From contig BFEA01000051.1 of the NCBI GenBank assembly GCA_003427395.1, forward strand, positions 1,573,539-1,594,516: DNA of 20,978 bases, written 5' to 3'. This document shows positions 1-9,360 of the stretch, piece after piece. The stretch comes from Chara braunii (lineage: Eukaryota; Streptophyta; Charophyceae; Charales; Characeae). The notes beneath the pieces are model-generated. The model did not search any database. It worked only from the letters and a program-made list of their open reading frames with translations, and was not told where the DNA came from. The translations under genes and the position numbers were made by a program. Numbering within the stretch: position 1 is the stretch's first letter; the number at the start of each line of letters is the position of its first letter.

Positions 1-37
1 GTGTGTGTGTGTGTTTGTGTGAGAGAGAGAAAAAAAG
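1..37. repeat. GT/GA microsatellite
   Basis: A short (GT)n run with one interruption passes into (GA)n and then an A tract. It is visible directly. It continues to the left of the window, so its full length is unknown. Confidence 0.9.
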
Positions 38-99
38 TTTTTTTTTTTTTCTTCTTCTTTTTTTCATATTCCTTAACTTGTTTTTGTTTCTCTTTTCAG
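38..99 (+). other. Polypyrimidine tract and AG, candidate 3' splice site
   Basis: A long T/C-rich tract ends in TTTTCAG at 93-99, and a branch-point-like TTAAC lies at 73-77, about 22 bases before the AG. Base composition changes sharply to GC-rich at 100. This is what a plant or algal intron 3' end looks like. No matching 5' splice site is in the window, so an exon starting at 100 is inference. A plain T-rich microsatellite is the alternative. Confidence 0.4.
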
Positions 100-301
100 G
101 TGACGACGGTCGCTGGTGGCGCGCGGGGAGAGACGGCGAGAGAGAGAAACAGAGGGAGTCATCGATTGCGGACGAGGCCACGGACACGGCCGCGCAGCCC
201 TGTCTGCGGATCGAGACGTGGTCGCGCGGAGTAGTCCACGTCCGCGCAAGTGGCTGCTCTCACCTGTGCCTCGCGGCGTGCCTTCTCAGGGCTGCTGCTA
301 A

Positions 302-1336
302 GGTGGGACAGGGCGGCCACTAAGCCAACTACGTGGCCAGGGACCTCAAGACACTACACAGGTGACAGGACCAGGGAACTTCGTCATCAGCAGGGGGGGC
401 GAGGGGAGGGCCAGTGACAATAAAATGACGGGTGGTGCAGGTAGTTCGGGGGGCAATGTTTTCATTCTTCCGACCAATGCAGAAATGGACAAACTGCGCA
501 GCAAGTCGAGAGTTTGGCGTCACGTGACGCGGGGTCAGAAGATGGCGACGAGGGAGAAGAGGCATGGTGACTAAAAGCTGTGCTGCAATTACAGCAAGCA
601 CATGTGGCAGGGTAACATGTTTAAGGCAGTCCGCCACTTCACGCAGTTGAAGAGGTGCACGACAACACCGATGGACGCGCATGTGAACATTTGGAACCAC
701 ACGAACTATGAGTTTGATGCACTCCATCACCACGGTATATTGGCATACATAAGGGAGCACGATATTGCGGAGAGACGAGCCGTCGACGACCCTCAAGGCA
801 GGGGGAGAGGCAGGACAGGTGGCAGGGAGTCGTGACCACTGAAGCGTGATCCTGTGGAGGAGGTGCAGGACTTCCTTGAGGAGGAGGCCAGGCGAGCAGA
901 GGACAGGGGCAGAGACTCCGGAGAGGAGGGTGGGGGGACAAGAACAACATCAGATTTGTCGGGAGAGGAGGTGGTTGTGACTGCACGAGGGAGAGGAAGT
1001 GGAGCGGTGAGGGGTGATTTCGCAGCCCAGCAGGCACGATTGAGGGAGGAGTAGCGGAGCGCACCGAGTATGGGGACTACTTGTCGCATTCTCGGAGAAC
1101 CTAGATATCATGCGCGCAGAAATCTACTTGTAGGTTCACGTGGGGCCACACTGGCGACCTACACTTCTGGAGAGGACGGTGTGTCGGATCCTAAGGGGGA
1201 GCGACATCACAGCAGCATTAATGAGTTAGAGTCTCGTATTACTAGGGAGGAAGCGCGATTGAGGGAGTTGCACGACGAGTGCGACAGGGAGCACGCGAGG
1301 ATGACAGCGATGCGTACTTCAGAGGCCGACATATAG
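302..1336 (+). pseudogene. Broken BED zinc-finger ORF, hAT-like transposase N-terminus
   Basis: One reading frame stays meaningful from 302 to 1336 but is cut by stops at 572, 833 and 1052 before the terminal stop at 1334. Around 506-658 it reads like a BED finger: a Trp-containing WRHVTRG segment, then Cys (584-586), then a His (635-637) and Cys (656-658) pair in HFTQLKRC. The second Cys expected in CxxC is Ser (AGC, 593-595). A stretch resembling NHTNYEFD follows, as I recall for BED-type hAT proteins. Downstream the frame encodes Glu/Arg-rich, probably coiled-coil sequence (about 854-1054 and 1220-1330). No hAT catalytic or dimerisation domain follows, so this is a truncated remnant or a non-catalytic BED protein. 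The BED call is by eye, without a profile search. Confidence 0.5.
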
Positions 1337-2167
1337 GAGGAGCCCATCGACTTTCTTAGGCGCCGGGAGAGATAGAGAGAGAGAGATTGGTCGAGGCAGG
1401 GACACGTACGACACGGGGACGACGACGAGAAGGCAGTGGCCGAGGGCAGTAAATATCTCTTCCTGTTTATTTGGATGGTTTCAATGTTTCGGTGTATGGT
1501 TCGCAGTCCTTTTCTTAGTTTTTCATATGTACTTTGGTTTCGCAGTTCTTTATGCAGGTTTTTTTCCGCCTGCCTAGGACTCGTGGGTAGTGGAAGCCTT
1601 AAACGGTGCGTGTGGTAGTGGAGGTTCTTTGTGGTACGGTTTTTATGTCTTCGCTTTTCTGAGACATATGTGTACTAGTGACAATTGTTCTGTACAGTTT
1701 TTTGCAAGAGGATGATGTTTGTACATTTGGAGAGTATATAGTTTCTTATGTATGCGGATATGACTCATAGGAGGAACAGTTGTTCGACAAAACATTTGTA
1801 CTTCCGGGGATATGAGTCGTGTATCACATATTGTTCGACTTGTGCAACAGTATTACTTGGTTTTCCCTCCTCGTTCTATGATTGTGTTATATGAGTCCAC
1901 AACTCACATGATCTTAGATGTACATCTTTGTTTCATATATCCTATGGATTGTAAGTTTTGTTCGTGCGTTTGGCAACGCGGAATGCTTTATTGCATGCAT
2001 GATCTCACGGTTTCATTGAACATGATGCATCGTTTCATAAGGTGTGAACTGTAACACTTGCAACAGCTCACCTATGTCATATGTTTTAAAACCATCAGTC
2101 CATGTTAACGCAATTGTGCTATCGAAAATGTCCCAATGTGTTTTACTTTGCTGACCTTTGTTAATTT
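1337..2167. other. T-rich non-coding stretch
   Basis: After a GA-rich segment (about 1366-1440) the sequence becomes T-rich with only short random ORFs. It could be an intron, a UTR or the decayed end of the BED element. I see no gene, tRNA or convincing terminal repeat in it. Confidence 0.5.
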
Positions 2168-3013
2168 TTGTATAATTATACAGATGTGGGATGCACGAAA
2201 CCACCCACCGTCCCATACAATCCTCACAACCCTGCACTGAAACTGTGTGGAACAGGAAGAACGAAAATCGTCATAGCCCCCAACCACCACCAACCACAAT
2301 CACAAGCTCCTAAAACACTACAAACCTCGCACACCAAACAAATAGATAGTGTAGATAGTGATGTGAGTAAAAAACCCGCGTTAAACACGCCAAAGCAATG
2401 AAATGACAATGAAGTACAGTACAATTCGTCAGAAATTACGTTCAAGCAACGTGCCACACACCCAAGAACCTTCGTACCATCCACAAGCCACGTTCGCAGC
2501 CGCTTACGCTAATCCGATGACTAGCGAGTCGCGGGTAGCGAACCAACGTAAGAGGCCTAACAACTTGCACTGACTGTACTTATAATCGTACTTAGTATCC
2601 CATAGTTAAAAATCCCGCGAATGTACCGCCGGCAGGTCCCCGATAGCACAACTTACTAAAAGTTACCGGATCGAGACCCTGGTCGCATATTATCCATGAA
2701 AGATCATCTGGCAGGCTCAAGGCCTAAACCACTACCGGGTTCGACCTAGTTACCGTCCTAAAAACAATAAAAAAACAAAGCCAAAAAAGGATCAACAACA
2801 AAATCAAAACAAAAACCGAAAACAAGACAAAAACAAACCCTGTCCGACTGAAAAAACAAATCTAGCTACACTACTTCTAAACACGAAAGTCACGAGGATC
2901 AAAGCAAAACTCCCAAAATCCATATCAAAGGCTCTGAGAGAATAGTTGATTGGGGAGCTAAGTGATTGCCACAAGTCTAGTCGAAAGTTCAGGACTGGAC
3001 ATAGCGATAGAAG
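2168..3013. other. Non-coding flank downstream of the Penelope-like ORF
   Basis: On the minus strand this lies directly after the stop of the reverse transcriptase ORF, so part of it is probably the 3' UTR of that element. It is A/C-rich on the plus strand, with an A-rich, G-poor segment at about 2760-2880. No element boundary or target-site duplication could be defined by eye, and there is no supported coding region. Confidence 0.4.
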
Positions 3014-3886
3014 CTATTCCAGTAACGTGACTGTCTGCTTCCATATGCCATCCCTCCCGAGAGCAAATCGTCTCAAGTTCCTCATAAAGAAGTCCATCGA
3101 GAACTCCTTTAATCTCAACTCACGTCTAAGGGACAAAACCCTCCCACATATGGCACTGCGTATCAAAGTGTTTCGATCTATCCTGTGCAAATAATCGCTG
3201 ATCGTCGCGTTTTTTTGCTGCTTACTAACCCACGAGAAAAAGGACTGCCCATTCTTAATTTCCAACTCTCCCGTAGACCACAGACTTTCCTCGTTGCGTG
3301 ACATCTGAATGCAGCCAAGGTAAGGGTAATTCTGTGCACATCTCACTTGACAACCCAAAAAATCCAATATGCCAGAGTCATCATCGACTCTCTTCAAACA
3401 CAGGTTCTTGGGGTAACAGTCAGAAAATTTGTTCAACACGCACTCCAAGGATTCTCCCGACAACGATGCAGTAACCAAAACAACGTCGTCTACAAGACGA
3501 ACACCAAAAACTTGGCGTCCGTACCTTCCCAAATTCGAAACAAATTTTTGTTCCGCATAAGCACACATTAGACACGCTAGAGGTGGGCTTGTGGTTTTCC
3601 CCATAGGGATCCCCACAACCTGTCTGATTAGCACACCCGTAGCATGTGTGTACGTATGAGTCAATTCGATACGCACAAATTTCAGGATATCCTCAAAATG
3701 CAAGAGTCTCCAATGATCTCCGCCTGTCATCCGACCAAAAGAACAACCCTTCCCCTTTGTATTTACCGTGACAACGTTTCGTTCTTTTTCGCGATGAAAA
3801 GTCAAAACCCACTCCAATGCATTAACGATCTCACGATGTGGTAGTCGGCTGAACATATCCTTAATATCGAAGGAATATGCAGCCAC
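3014..3886 (-). pseudogene. Penelope-like reverse transcriptase, palm and thumb
   Basis: This 290-codon open segment starts in the middle of the RT; the GTG at 3886 is just where the frame opens, not a real start. Motif A is FDIKDMFSRLPH (residues 6-17, catalytic Asp at 3868-3866). Motif B is GIPMGKTTSPPLA (92-104). Motif C is LVDDVVLV (131-138), with both Asp codons at 3490-3485. A LDFLGCQV segment follows as the D/E region, and a basic tail of about 110 residues forms the thumb. These are the hallmarks of a Penelope-type RT, related to telomerase RT, which copies element RNA at the cut target. All three catalytic Asp are present. It joins the upstream fingers segment through a frameshift near 3887-3920. 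Confidence 0.88.
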
Positions 3887-4734
3887 GTTAGCCGATTCAG
3901 ACCCCGAATCTTGTCATTGATTGCTTTCAAACGAGTCTTCAACAGGGATACCGACGATAAGTTAAAGTGGCTCTTACCTGGTAACCTGTTCAACATGAAG
4001 TTCAGGCCCTTAGCTACCACTCTGCCCGTGCGGACCATAGGTTCCACGTATGTCGGACTGATCGAGCGGTACCGGGTCACGTCCTTATGTTTTGGTATAA
4101 AATAAGACGATCCGATGCTGCCCTTTTTATCCCATCTGGCAAAAGGTTTCAACCCAGCTACTTCAATGTCCTCTCGAATCTCTCTCAAAACAACGCTATC
4201 TGGGGCCTCCACTACTTTATAGCCTGCATTGAGAACGAACGTTTGCATCATAGCATCGAAGTAGAGCTTCGGGCACATGACCACAGTTTCCCCTGGGTTG
4301 CGATCCAGGGGCGTCAACACAAGTCCCTCAAACTTCTTCTTAGTCAATGCCATTATATCCATCGAGAGTGCTGAAATTTGTATCTCCCTGTCAGACGTAA
4401 TACAGTCAGACAATCTCCCTACATCGACACGCGGTATCTTACCACGAAGATTCCTCCAAATCCCGAAACCCTCGAGAACTTCCGATCTCAACAAACTAAC
4501 TCGGTCAGCAATAGCTACCTTCGGGATGTTGTTAGCATTGGCTAGCATCGGGTGATCGACCATCTCCTTGCTCAAACGAAAGTAAACATGCCCATCCATC
4601 CTAGGATAGGGTAGGCCTGCACATTTGCAGGTCAGCACATCACGGACCGCAAATATCCGGTGATTGTGCATCAACTCCCCTACCGTCCGGTTCTTCTCCC
4701 AAACGATGCGATTTTTCTTTTGTGCACGCTGCAA
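3887..4734 (-). pseudogene. CxC motif and RT fingers of the Penelope-like element
   Basis: The open segment runs to 3802, but beyond about 3887 it is the wrong frame for RT. CKC at residues 36-38 (4629-4621) is the CxC signature of the linker between nuclease and RT. LTPLDRNPGETVVMCPKLY (about 139-157) matches the N-terminal RT region of Penelope-like elements. YFIPKHKD (211-218) and RYRSISP (221-227) are RT motifs 1 and 2. About 60 residues then separate motif 2 from motif A, which is where an insertion-in-fingers domain would sit in this clade. The segment begins one codon after an in-frame TGA (4740-4738); upstream residues in the same frame continue the protein, so that stop is probably a mutation. 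Confidence 0.8.
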
Positions 4735-4737
4735 AAA

Positions 4738-5174
4738 TCAAGTAGGTAAGTCACACGACATCAACATATCACTAATCATCTTACGCAAATCCGCAAGTTT
4801 TATCCTATCATCAAATTTCACTCGGATGAACAGGTCACTACTTAGACTAAGATCAAATTTATCAAGGAAGACACGTGACAGTAATCTTCGAAGATATTTC
4901 CTGGTTGACTTCTTCGATAAATCCTTCACCACTCGGTACACCCGTAGGATGGAGTGCATACCCAGCTGTAGAAATTAGAAAGTCTCTTAGGATTTTTTAA
5001 TAACGAAATCAATACTTTCTTCAGACCACCGCACCGAGGTTTCCAAGATCGGATATATTCGAAAGTCAAAACCCCGCCCTTTTCGAAATCCCTTTTACAA
5101 TCTTTCAAGAGTCGGGTTTCATTTCCCCACTTAATCTTGGAAGCACCGAAAGTCCTCGTAATCTTCTTCCATAG
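4738..5174 (-). pseudogene. Linker between GIY-YIG nuclease and RT, frameshifted
   Basis: Two overlapping open segments fill this interval. One runs from 5174 to 4926 in the frame of the nuclease and reads as a Lys/Arg-rich helical region. The other runs from 4959 to the TGA at 4738 in the frame of the CxC/RT part and contains several basic helices. The frameshift therefore falls within about 4926-4959. I recognise no enzymatic motif here. Its size and position suit the connector between endonuclease and RT. Confidence 0.6.
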
Positions 5175-5642
5175 CTAGTGCCACAAGTTCCCACCACTAA
5201 TCGTCAAAGTCAAGGTTCGTGTACCTCTAGCATCACACTCAGACAGGATCTCAAAGAGATTCAGTCTCCACTCGTCATTGTTCCCACAACGAAAACGTAG
5301 AGGTGCGATCGTTCGCCAGACCCCTGCTGATCGCGAAAGCCTAGATCTCTCCTTCCTACCCTTGCTTCGACGTCCGCCAGTCTTCTTAGGCTTGATTCCT
5401 GCGGTATTCAGATATGGAGACCACTGTTTAATATACACCAATTCAAGCTTCGCAAGTTCACCCCGGTGGATAGAATCCACAGGGATGAGGACATAGTTCT
5501 GGATACCAAAAGAGTCTAACCATCTATAAAAATGATTCGGGCTACTATTCCAACAGGCATACATGTGCTCACGCCATCGCATATCGAGATGCCTCGTAGA
5601 TTTTCCCACGTACTGCGACTTGCAATACGGGGATACTGCTAC
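5175..5642 (-). pseudogene. GIY-YIG endonuclease domain of the Penelope-like element
   Basis: Immediately after an in-frame TAA (5645-5643) the frame reads PYCKSQYVGKSTRHLDMRW. YVG is the second half of the GIY-YIG signature. R-x3-H in RWREH (R at 5579-5577) is the conserved Arg helix. Glu in KLELVYIKQWSPYLN is the metal-binding Glu, followed by the Pro and Asn typical of the family. The first GIY strand would lie at the stop and looks lost. The domain nicks target DNA so that the RT can prime on it. It is followed by a basic tail (KKTGGRRSKGRKERSR) and ends at TAG 5177-5175. Downstream codons continue in the same frame, so this TAG is probably also a lesion. Confidence 0.82.
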
Positions 5643-5645
5643 TTA

Positions 5646-6035
5646 AACGCACTCAGTCAAATTAACGAATTCAGCACCAAATTCCTCAAATAATCTCAAC
5701 CAAGACTCCACGCATTTCAGATTCCAACGTAAAGCTCCAGATAACGACAGTCGTACTATCGTTAGTCTAAGCAACTCCTCTATATTTCCATCAACCCCAT
5801 GTATATCCTTCCTCCATTTAGTAAGGCAATCAACAATATCCCGAAGGTGTTGTACAGAGAAACCTCTTCACACCACGTCATGCACGTCCTCACTTATCGT
5901 CTCGTCATCCGGTTCAGCCTCATTAGGGGTCTCAGCCTCATTTTCCCCATCCGTGCCATACGCGACGTGTGCGTGATGAGCTGCGATGTCAAATATCGCT
6001 TCAAATTTTCCATTGTAGGGTGTCCCCGCATCCTT
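5646..6035 (-). pseudogene. Acidic and helical linker upstream of the GIY-YIG domain
   Basis: The frame shared by the coiled-coil segment and the nuclease stays meaningful here apart from TGA 5870-5868. It begins with an acidic part rich in Glu, Asp and Ala (about 6030-5871). A predicted-helical part with repeated Leu/Trp follows (about 5867-5646), for example LRLFEEFGAEFVN just before the nuclease. No known domain was recognised. Because the frame is continuous with both neighbours, I read it as an inter-domain linker and not a separate gene. Confidence 0.55.
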
Positions 6036-6710
6036 TCACATGTTCTGCAGTACCAGTGCATCCAGGCACTTCAACTCTTGCAGAACTTGCTTCCCAAACT
6101 TCATACGACCAACTGCTCCGATCGAAGTCGGGATCTTCTTCTTCCTGATAGAACTCGGTGTCTTCCTTGGTGTCGGTTTCTTCGTTTTGTTCCTGGTCCT
6201 GGAACGTGTGAGTCTGGCTGATAAGTTACCTGGCCCGCTCATCTTCATAGGTGTCCGTTTCAGGGGCAGCTCCATGGGAGGGCTATCCTCGAACACTGGT
6301 TCTTCTCCGCGCTTGCGCTTCTTGCTGATGCAAAGGTTCCGTGTCTTGGCACTTACCTCCTCTGTCTCACTGCTATTGGCACTGCTTCCAGAGTCACTGC
6401 TTCCGTGGTTTACTCGCTTTTGTTTCCCTTTGGCCACTGCTTTACACAGCTCCCCAATAACATCACGTATCTCGTGCTTGATGTCAGCACGCACGTCATC
6501 CCGTAGTTCACCCACCTGCATGACCACCTTAATATCAAGTTCCTTCTTCATTGTTTCCACTCGCTCAGCTTCCCGTCGGAGTTTCTCCTCCTTCCATTTC
6601 TTCTTCAACTTGGCTTCCCTTTGCTCGTTTTCCAGGCGCTCGACAGCTTCTTTGCGTTTTGCTTTTCGCTTCTCCTTGGCCGCTTTCTTTTGTTGTTCAA
6701 ACTCAACCAC
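6036..6710 (-). pseudogene. Basic coiled-coil N-terminal region of the Penelope-like ORF
   Basis: These 224 open codons begin with about 75 residues made almost entirely of Lys, Glu, Arg, Ala and Leu in a heptad-like pattern, a strong coiled coil. A Ser/Glu-rich patch follows (SSDSGSSANSSETEE), then a Lys/Arg/Pro/Thr-rich tract that could bind nucleic acid or serve as a nuclear localisation signal. It shares its frame with the GIY-YIG nuclease, separated only by stops at 6036 and 5868 and the TAA at 5643. That suggests an N-terminal extension of the element protein or a separate upstream ORF1. The frame stays open to about 6822, so the true start is not known. The opposite strand of this region is also open but reads as low-complexity Phe/Ser/Leu, a shadow. 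Confidence 0.55.
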
Positions 6711-6839
6711 TGGTACACGACAGCAACACTCTTTCCAATCTCCGCGACTTTGGGTTGCAGCGGTTCGAGAAGCGCGAAGCTCACTTGGACTACCATCGAC
6801 AAAGGGGTGGAGGATGGAAGCCTAGACCAAGTGGAGCAG

Positions 6840-7723
6840 CACCAGGTACGGTTACAAAGGCAGAAAAGGAAGAAAAGGGACGCCTCTGCGTCCGGAACCC
6901 CAGGAACAAAAAAGATTGTCACCGATGTACTAGTACAACTAGACGCAGTGATACAAAGGAAGGTGGTGACGGCAGTCCAAGGGAAGGCAAAGGAGGCCGT
7001 GGTAGAGGAAGTTGTCCAGGAAGGATGGGAAGAAGAGGAACCAGTACCCCAACACCTCTCAAAGACGCAGCGTAAGCAGTGCAACCTAGCGCAGGGAGGA
7101 CAAGGCTCTGGGAAGGGGCAGGTGCCCCAAGCAGTGGTTGTCGCGCCCCCGAGTGTGTTGACCCCTTTAAGTAGTGCGGGGCCGTCACAAGCACCGGTAC
7201 CGCCATTCGGGCAGTGGCCATGGCCCATATTCAATACATATGTGCCTTGGGGAAGCCCAGCGCCAACTGGACCCAAACAAGTATGCCGCCCCCAAGCTAC
7301 CTCGTCGCCCAGGCTCAACCCACGGCACCACCTCCGCCGCCTGCACAAAGTTCACAGGGCAGTGTGGCGGGTGGAGGTAATCAAGGCCAAGGGAATCAAG
7401 GAAATGGAAGGAGAGGCGGTGGAAAAGGACGCGGGAGAAATGGGGGTGGCCGAGGTGGCCAATGGGATAACCAAGGTTACCAGGGCCAGGGGAGTCAAGG
7501 TAGCCAAGGTAATCAAGGGAGCCAGGGAGGCGGAAGAACCTGCTTTGATTTGAGGACCGCCATAGGTCAGCATTGCGACAAACAAGGACATACTATACGG
7601 TTTTGCAACACAAGGCGGGAAGACGAGAGAGTGAGACTGATCTACTCTGACATGGATGGAGACATATACGATCAGTTCGGAGAGTACATCGACAGAAAGG
7701 TCCCTGGCGGAGTAAGGGCGTAG
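6840..7723 (+). pseudogene. Gag C-terminal part with Gly-rich region and damaged zinc knuckle
   Basis: Frame 0 from about 6,840 encodes Lys/Glu-rich sequence, then a Pro-rich segment ending near WPWPIFNTYVPWG. At about 7,275-7,290 the frame shifts to frame 2, which continues with a Pro run and a long Gly/Gln/Asn/Arg-rich tract (7,366-7,533) of RGG type. A nucleocapsid knuckle follows. C (7574), H (7589) and C (7604) keep C-x4-H-x4-C spacing, but the first Cys position is Gly (GGT, 7565-7567). The protein would package element RNA. The capsid half is missing. The segment ends at TAG 7721; the same frame carries on into the protease part. Confidence 0.7.
7366..7533 (+). repeat. Short tandem codon repeats of the Gag Gly-rich tract
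   Basis: Imperfect repeats of a CAAGG(T/G/A)-containing unit give GNQG, GSQG and GRGG peptides. This is a degenerate codon-level repeat inside gag, not an independent satellite. Confidence 0.7.
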
Positions 7724-8434
7724 GCCCAGCGGAGAGTGGCGGCACGACAAGCGCCTCCTGCCACATTCTGGTTATGGCAGGAAAAGGAGGACCCACCCAT
7801 TAGAGTAGAGGAGGTGGGAAGTGATGAGGAAGTGACCCTTAGGCTACGGGCGAGGGTTATAAGGGAAAAACCCATAATCATCGAGTCAGAGGATTAGAGT
7901 GCGGAGGAAAGGGTGGAACCCGCGTTGGTCCTGCTGGGGAAGATGGAAGATCTGTTGGACAAGGTGGGAAGATACCAACGGAAGTTGGTAGGTTTCTGCG
8001 AAGAAGTAAAGGCGTGGAGGGCGAATCTCCAAAAGGTCTTCCTCTATGATTCAAGCCCAGAATCCATGCCAGGACGGCCTGGGGTGGCGACCATGGGGTC
8101 AGGCCCTCGGTCAGGAATGATGACTAGGCCTCCTACGCCGCAAGGAAGGCTGGCGCAGGCAACCTGTACTCGAGGTCAGGCTAAGGCCAGTGCGAGTCAA
8201 GAGCCTCCCCGAAAGGAACCTGAACCAGGGAAGAGGAAGGAAACGGTGGAGGTGGAGGATGATGATAAAGATGAAGAGGAGGATGAGAGGTTGCGCCAGG
8301 AGGAAGATCAAAGGGCGGAACAAAGGGCCCAGAAGAGAGAAAGTTGAGAGGAAGCTGAACCGGTCCTACGCGATGTACCATCCAAGAAAAAGAAGTATGC
8401 AGTCCGATTAGACGAAGGGTTTGATGCAGAGAGG
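7724..8434 (+). pseudogene. Gag-protease linker
   Basis: This stays in the same frame as the zinc knuckle and the protease, with stops at 7895 and 8345. It contains a helical stretch near LLDKVGRYQRKLVGFCEEV, a Pro/Gly/Arg-rich region, and then a strongly acidic run (about 8,240-8,300) followed by Arg/Gln/Glu repeats. No enzymatic domain was recognised. Its continuity with both neighbours makes it part of the gag-pol reading path. Confidence 0.6.
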
Positions 8435-9350
8435 GTGATCGACAAGCTGCTTGAAGGCCATAATGACCTTATGACCCTCAAGGAGGTCCTGGCGTCCGCC
8501 CCAAGGCTCCGCAATGAATTGAAAGGTAGACTATTGAGGCGATTAGTGTCAAATGTCAATCTCAGTGTAATTCTGCCAAAGGAGGTAGAATGGGCAGAAC
8601 CAGGAACGAAGATGGACTGGAAGTGTGTGGCCTGCGGTATGGTAGACCTAGTGGTAAAGGGTTCCAAGTGCGCGGCAATGGTGGATACGGGGGCCGAAAT
8701 GAATATTATCCGAGAAGCTGACGCCATTAGATTTGGGTTGGAAATGGACCGCTCGGATTGCGGCATACTGTATGGAGCCAACAACAAGGTCGTGTTTTGC
8801 AGGACCGCCTTGAATGTATTGTTGGAGATTGGAAGGGTAAAGGTCAGGGCATGCTTCTTTGTAATGCCGGACGTGGATCATGACATTCTCCTACGGAGAT
8901 CCTTTTTGTGCAGGACAGAGACCCTAATGTACAACAAGCATGACGGGTCGCTGATCCTAATCTTATGTGATCCGGCGTGCAGAAATTATGAGGTAATTAC
9001 CTGTCAGAACACTGGACCAAGAAGCATAAGGAACAGACCCAATCCAGACTCTTTCACGATTGAGGAGTCAGAAGATGAACATCGAAGACTTATGGCTGAA
9101 CCTGAGGAAGAAATAACGGGAGAAGCATTTTCGCTCAACTTATCTGACGTGAATAAGGTCATGGACATAGTGGCTACGCATGAAATGGCGGATCCAGACG
9201 CCATTCAGACGGTGAGGGAACAAGTCCTCGAGTATCCCCAGGTTGGGGAGATGGAGTTGGTTTATCGGCTTCCAAAGAATCCTGCTATGGCACAGGTGCG
9301 TGCGAGGGCAGCAAGTCAGCCTTTTCTAGGGGACGGCTCAAGCAGGGTTC
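8435..9350 (+). pseudogene. Retropepsin-like aspartic protease region of pol
   Basis: DTGAEMNII (DTGA at 8684-8695) is the active-site loop of a retroviral-type aspartic protease, preceded by the hydrophobic strand CAAMV. A downstream DVDHDILLRRSFL segment resembles the 'D-x-ILG' strand of retropepsins, with the usual Gly apparently replaced by Arg. The enzyme would cut the element polyprotein as a homodimer. About 130 residues of acidic linker follow. The frame ends at TAG 9371, but a switch to frame 1 somewhere in about 9,290-9,360 continues the protein into RT (YKTIDKKCRPVPV). Confidence 0.75.
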
Positions 9351-9360
9351 CCAAAAGCGA

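Larger units (their letters stand above)
3014..6710 (-). mobile_element. Penelope-like retroelement with N-terminal GIY-YIG endonuclease, degraded
   Basis: Read from 6710 down to 3014 this is one broken ORF of about 1,230 codons: basic coiled coil, acidic linker, GIY-YIG nuclease, linker, CxC motif, reverse transcriptase. Reading frame is conserved from 6710 to about 4950 (with stops at 6038-6036, 5870-5868, 5645-5643 and 5177-5175). It then shifts, continues with a TGA at 4740-4738 to about 3900, and shifts once more. Canonical Penelope-like elements carry the GIY-YIG domain after the RT. The order seen here, with a CxC motif between the two, is that of the N-terminal-endonuclease clade described as Naiad/Chlamys. 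I see no Cys/His cluster around the nuclease, which fits the Chlamys (green lineage) type better. Five stops and two frameshifts mean this copy cannot make the intact protein. Confidence 0.85.

Noticed and set aside
639-1089. Minus-strand ORFs of 141 and 98 codons
   Set aside because: Pro/Ser-rich antisense of the BED-containing frame; no recognisable domain.
2512-2545. Hammerhead-ribozyme-like core (CCGATGA, stem-like segment, CGAAC)
   Set aside because: The conserved U of CUGAUGA is C, stem II is weak, and it lies on the strand opposite to the Penelope-like element.
3014-4734. Group II intron or bacterial retron-type RT
   Set aside because: No maturase or intron RNA features; motif wording, CxC and the linked GIY-YIG nuclease match Penelope-like elements better.
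6040-6825. 261-codon plus-strand ORF opposite the coiled-coil segment
   Set aside because: It reads as Phe/Ser/Leu low-complexity sequence, the antisense of a Lys/Glu/Arg-rich coding region; the minus-strand frame continues into the nuclease.
6605-7348. 247-codon minus-strand ORF across the element junction
   Set aside because: It is antisense to gag and to the coiled-coil segment, has no motif, and is rich in Cys/Ser/Pro as expected for a shadow.
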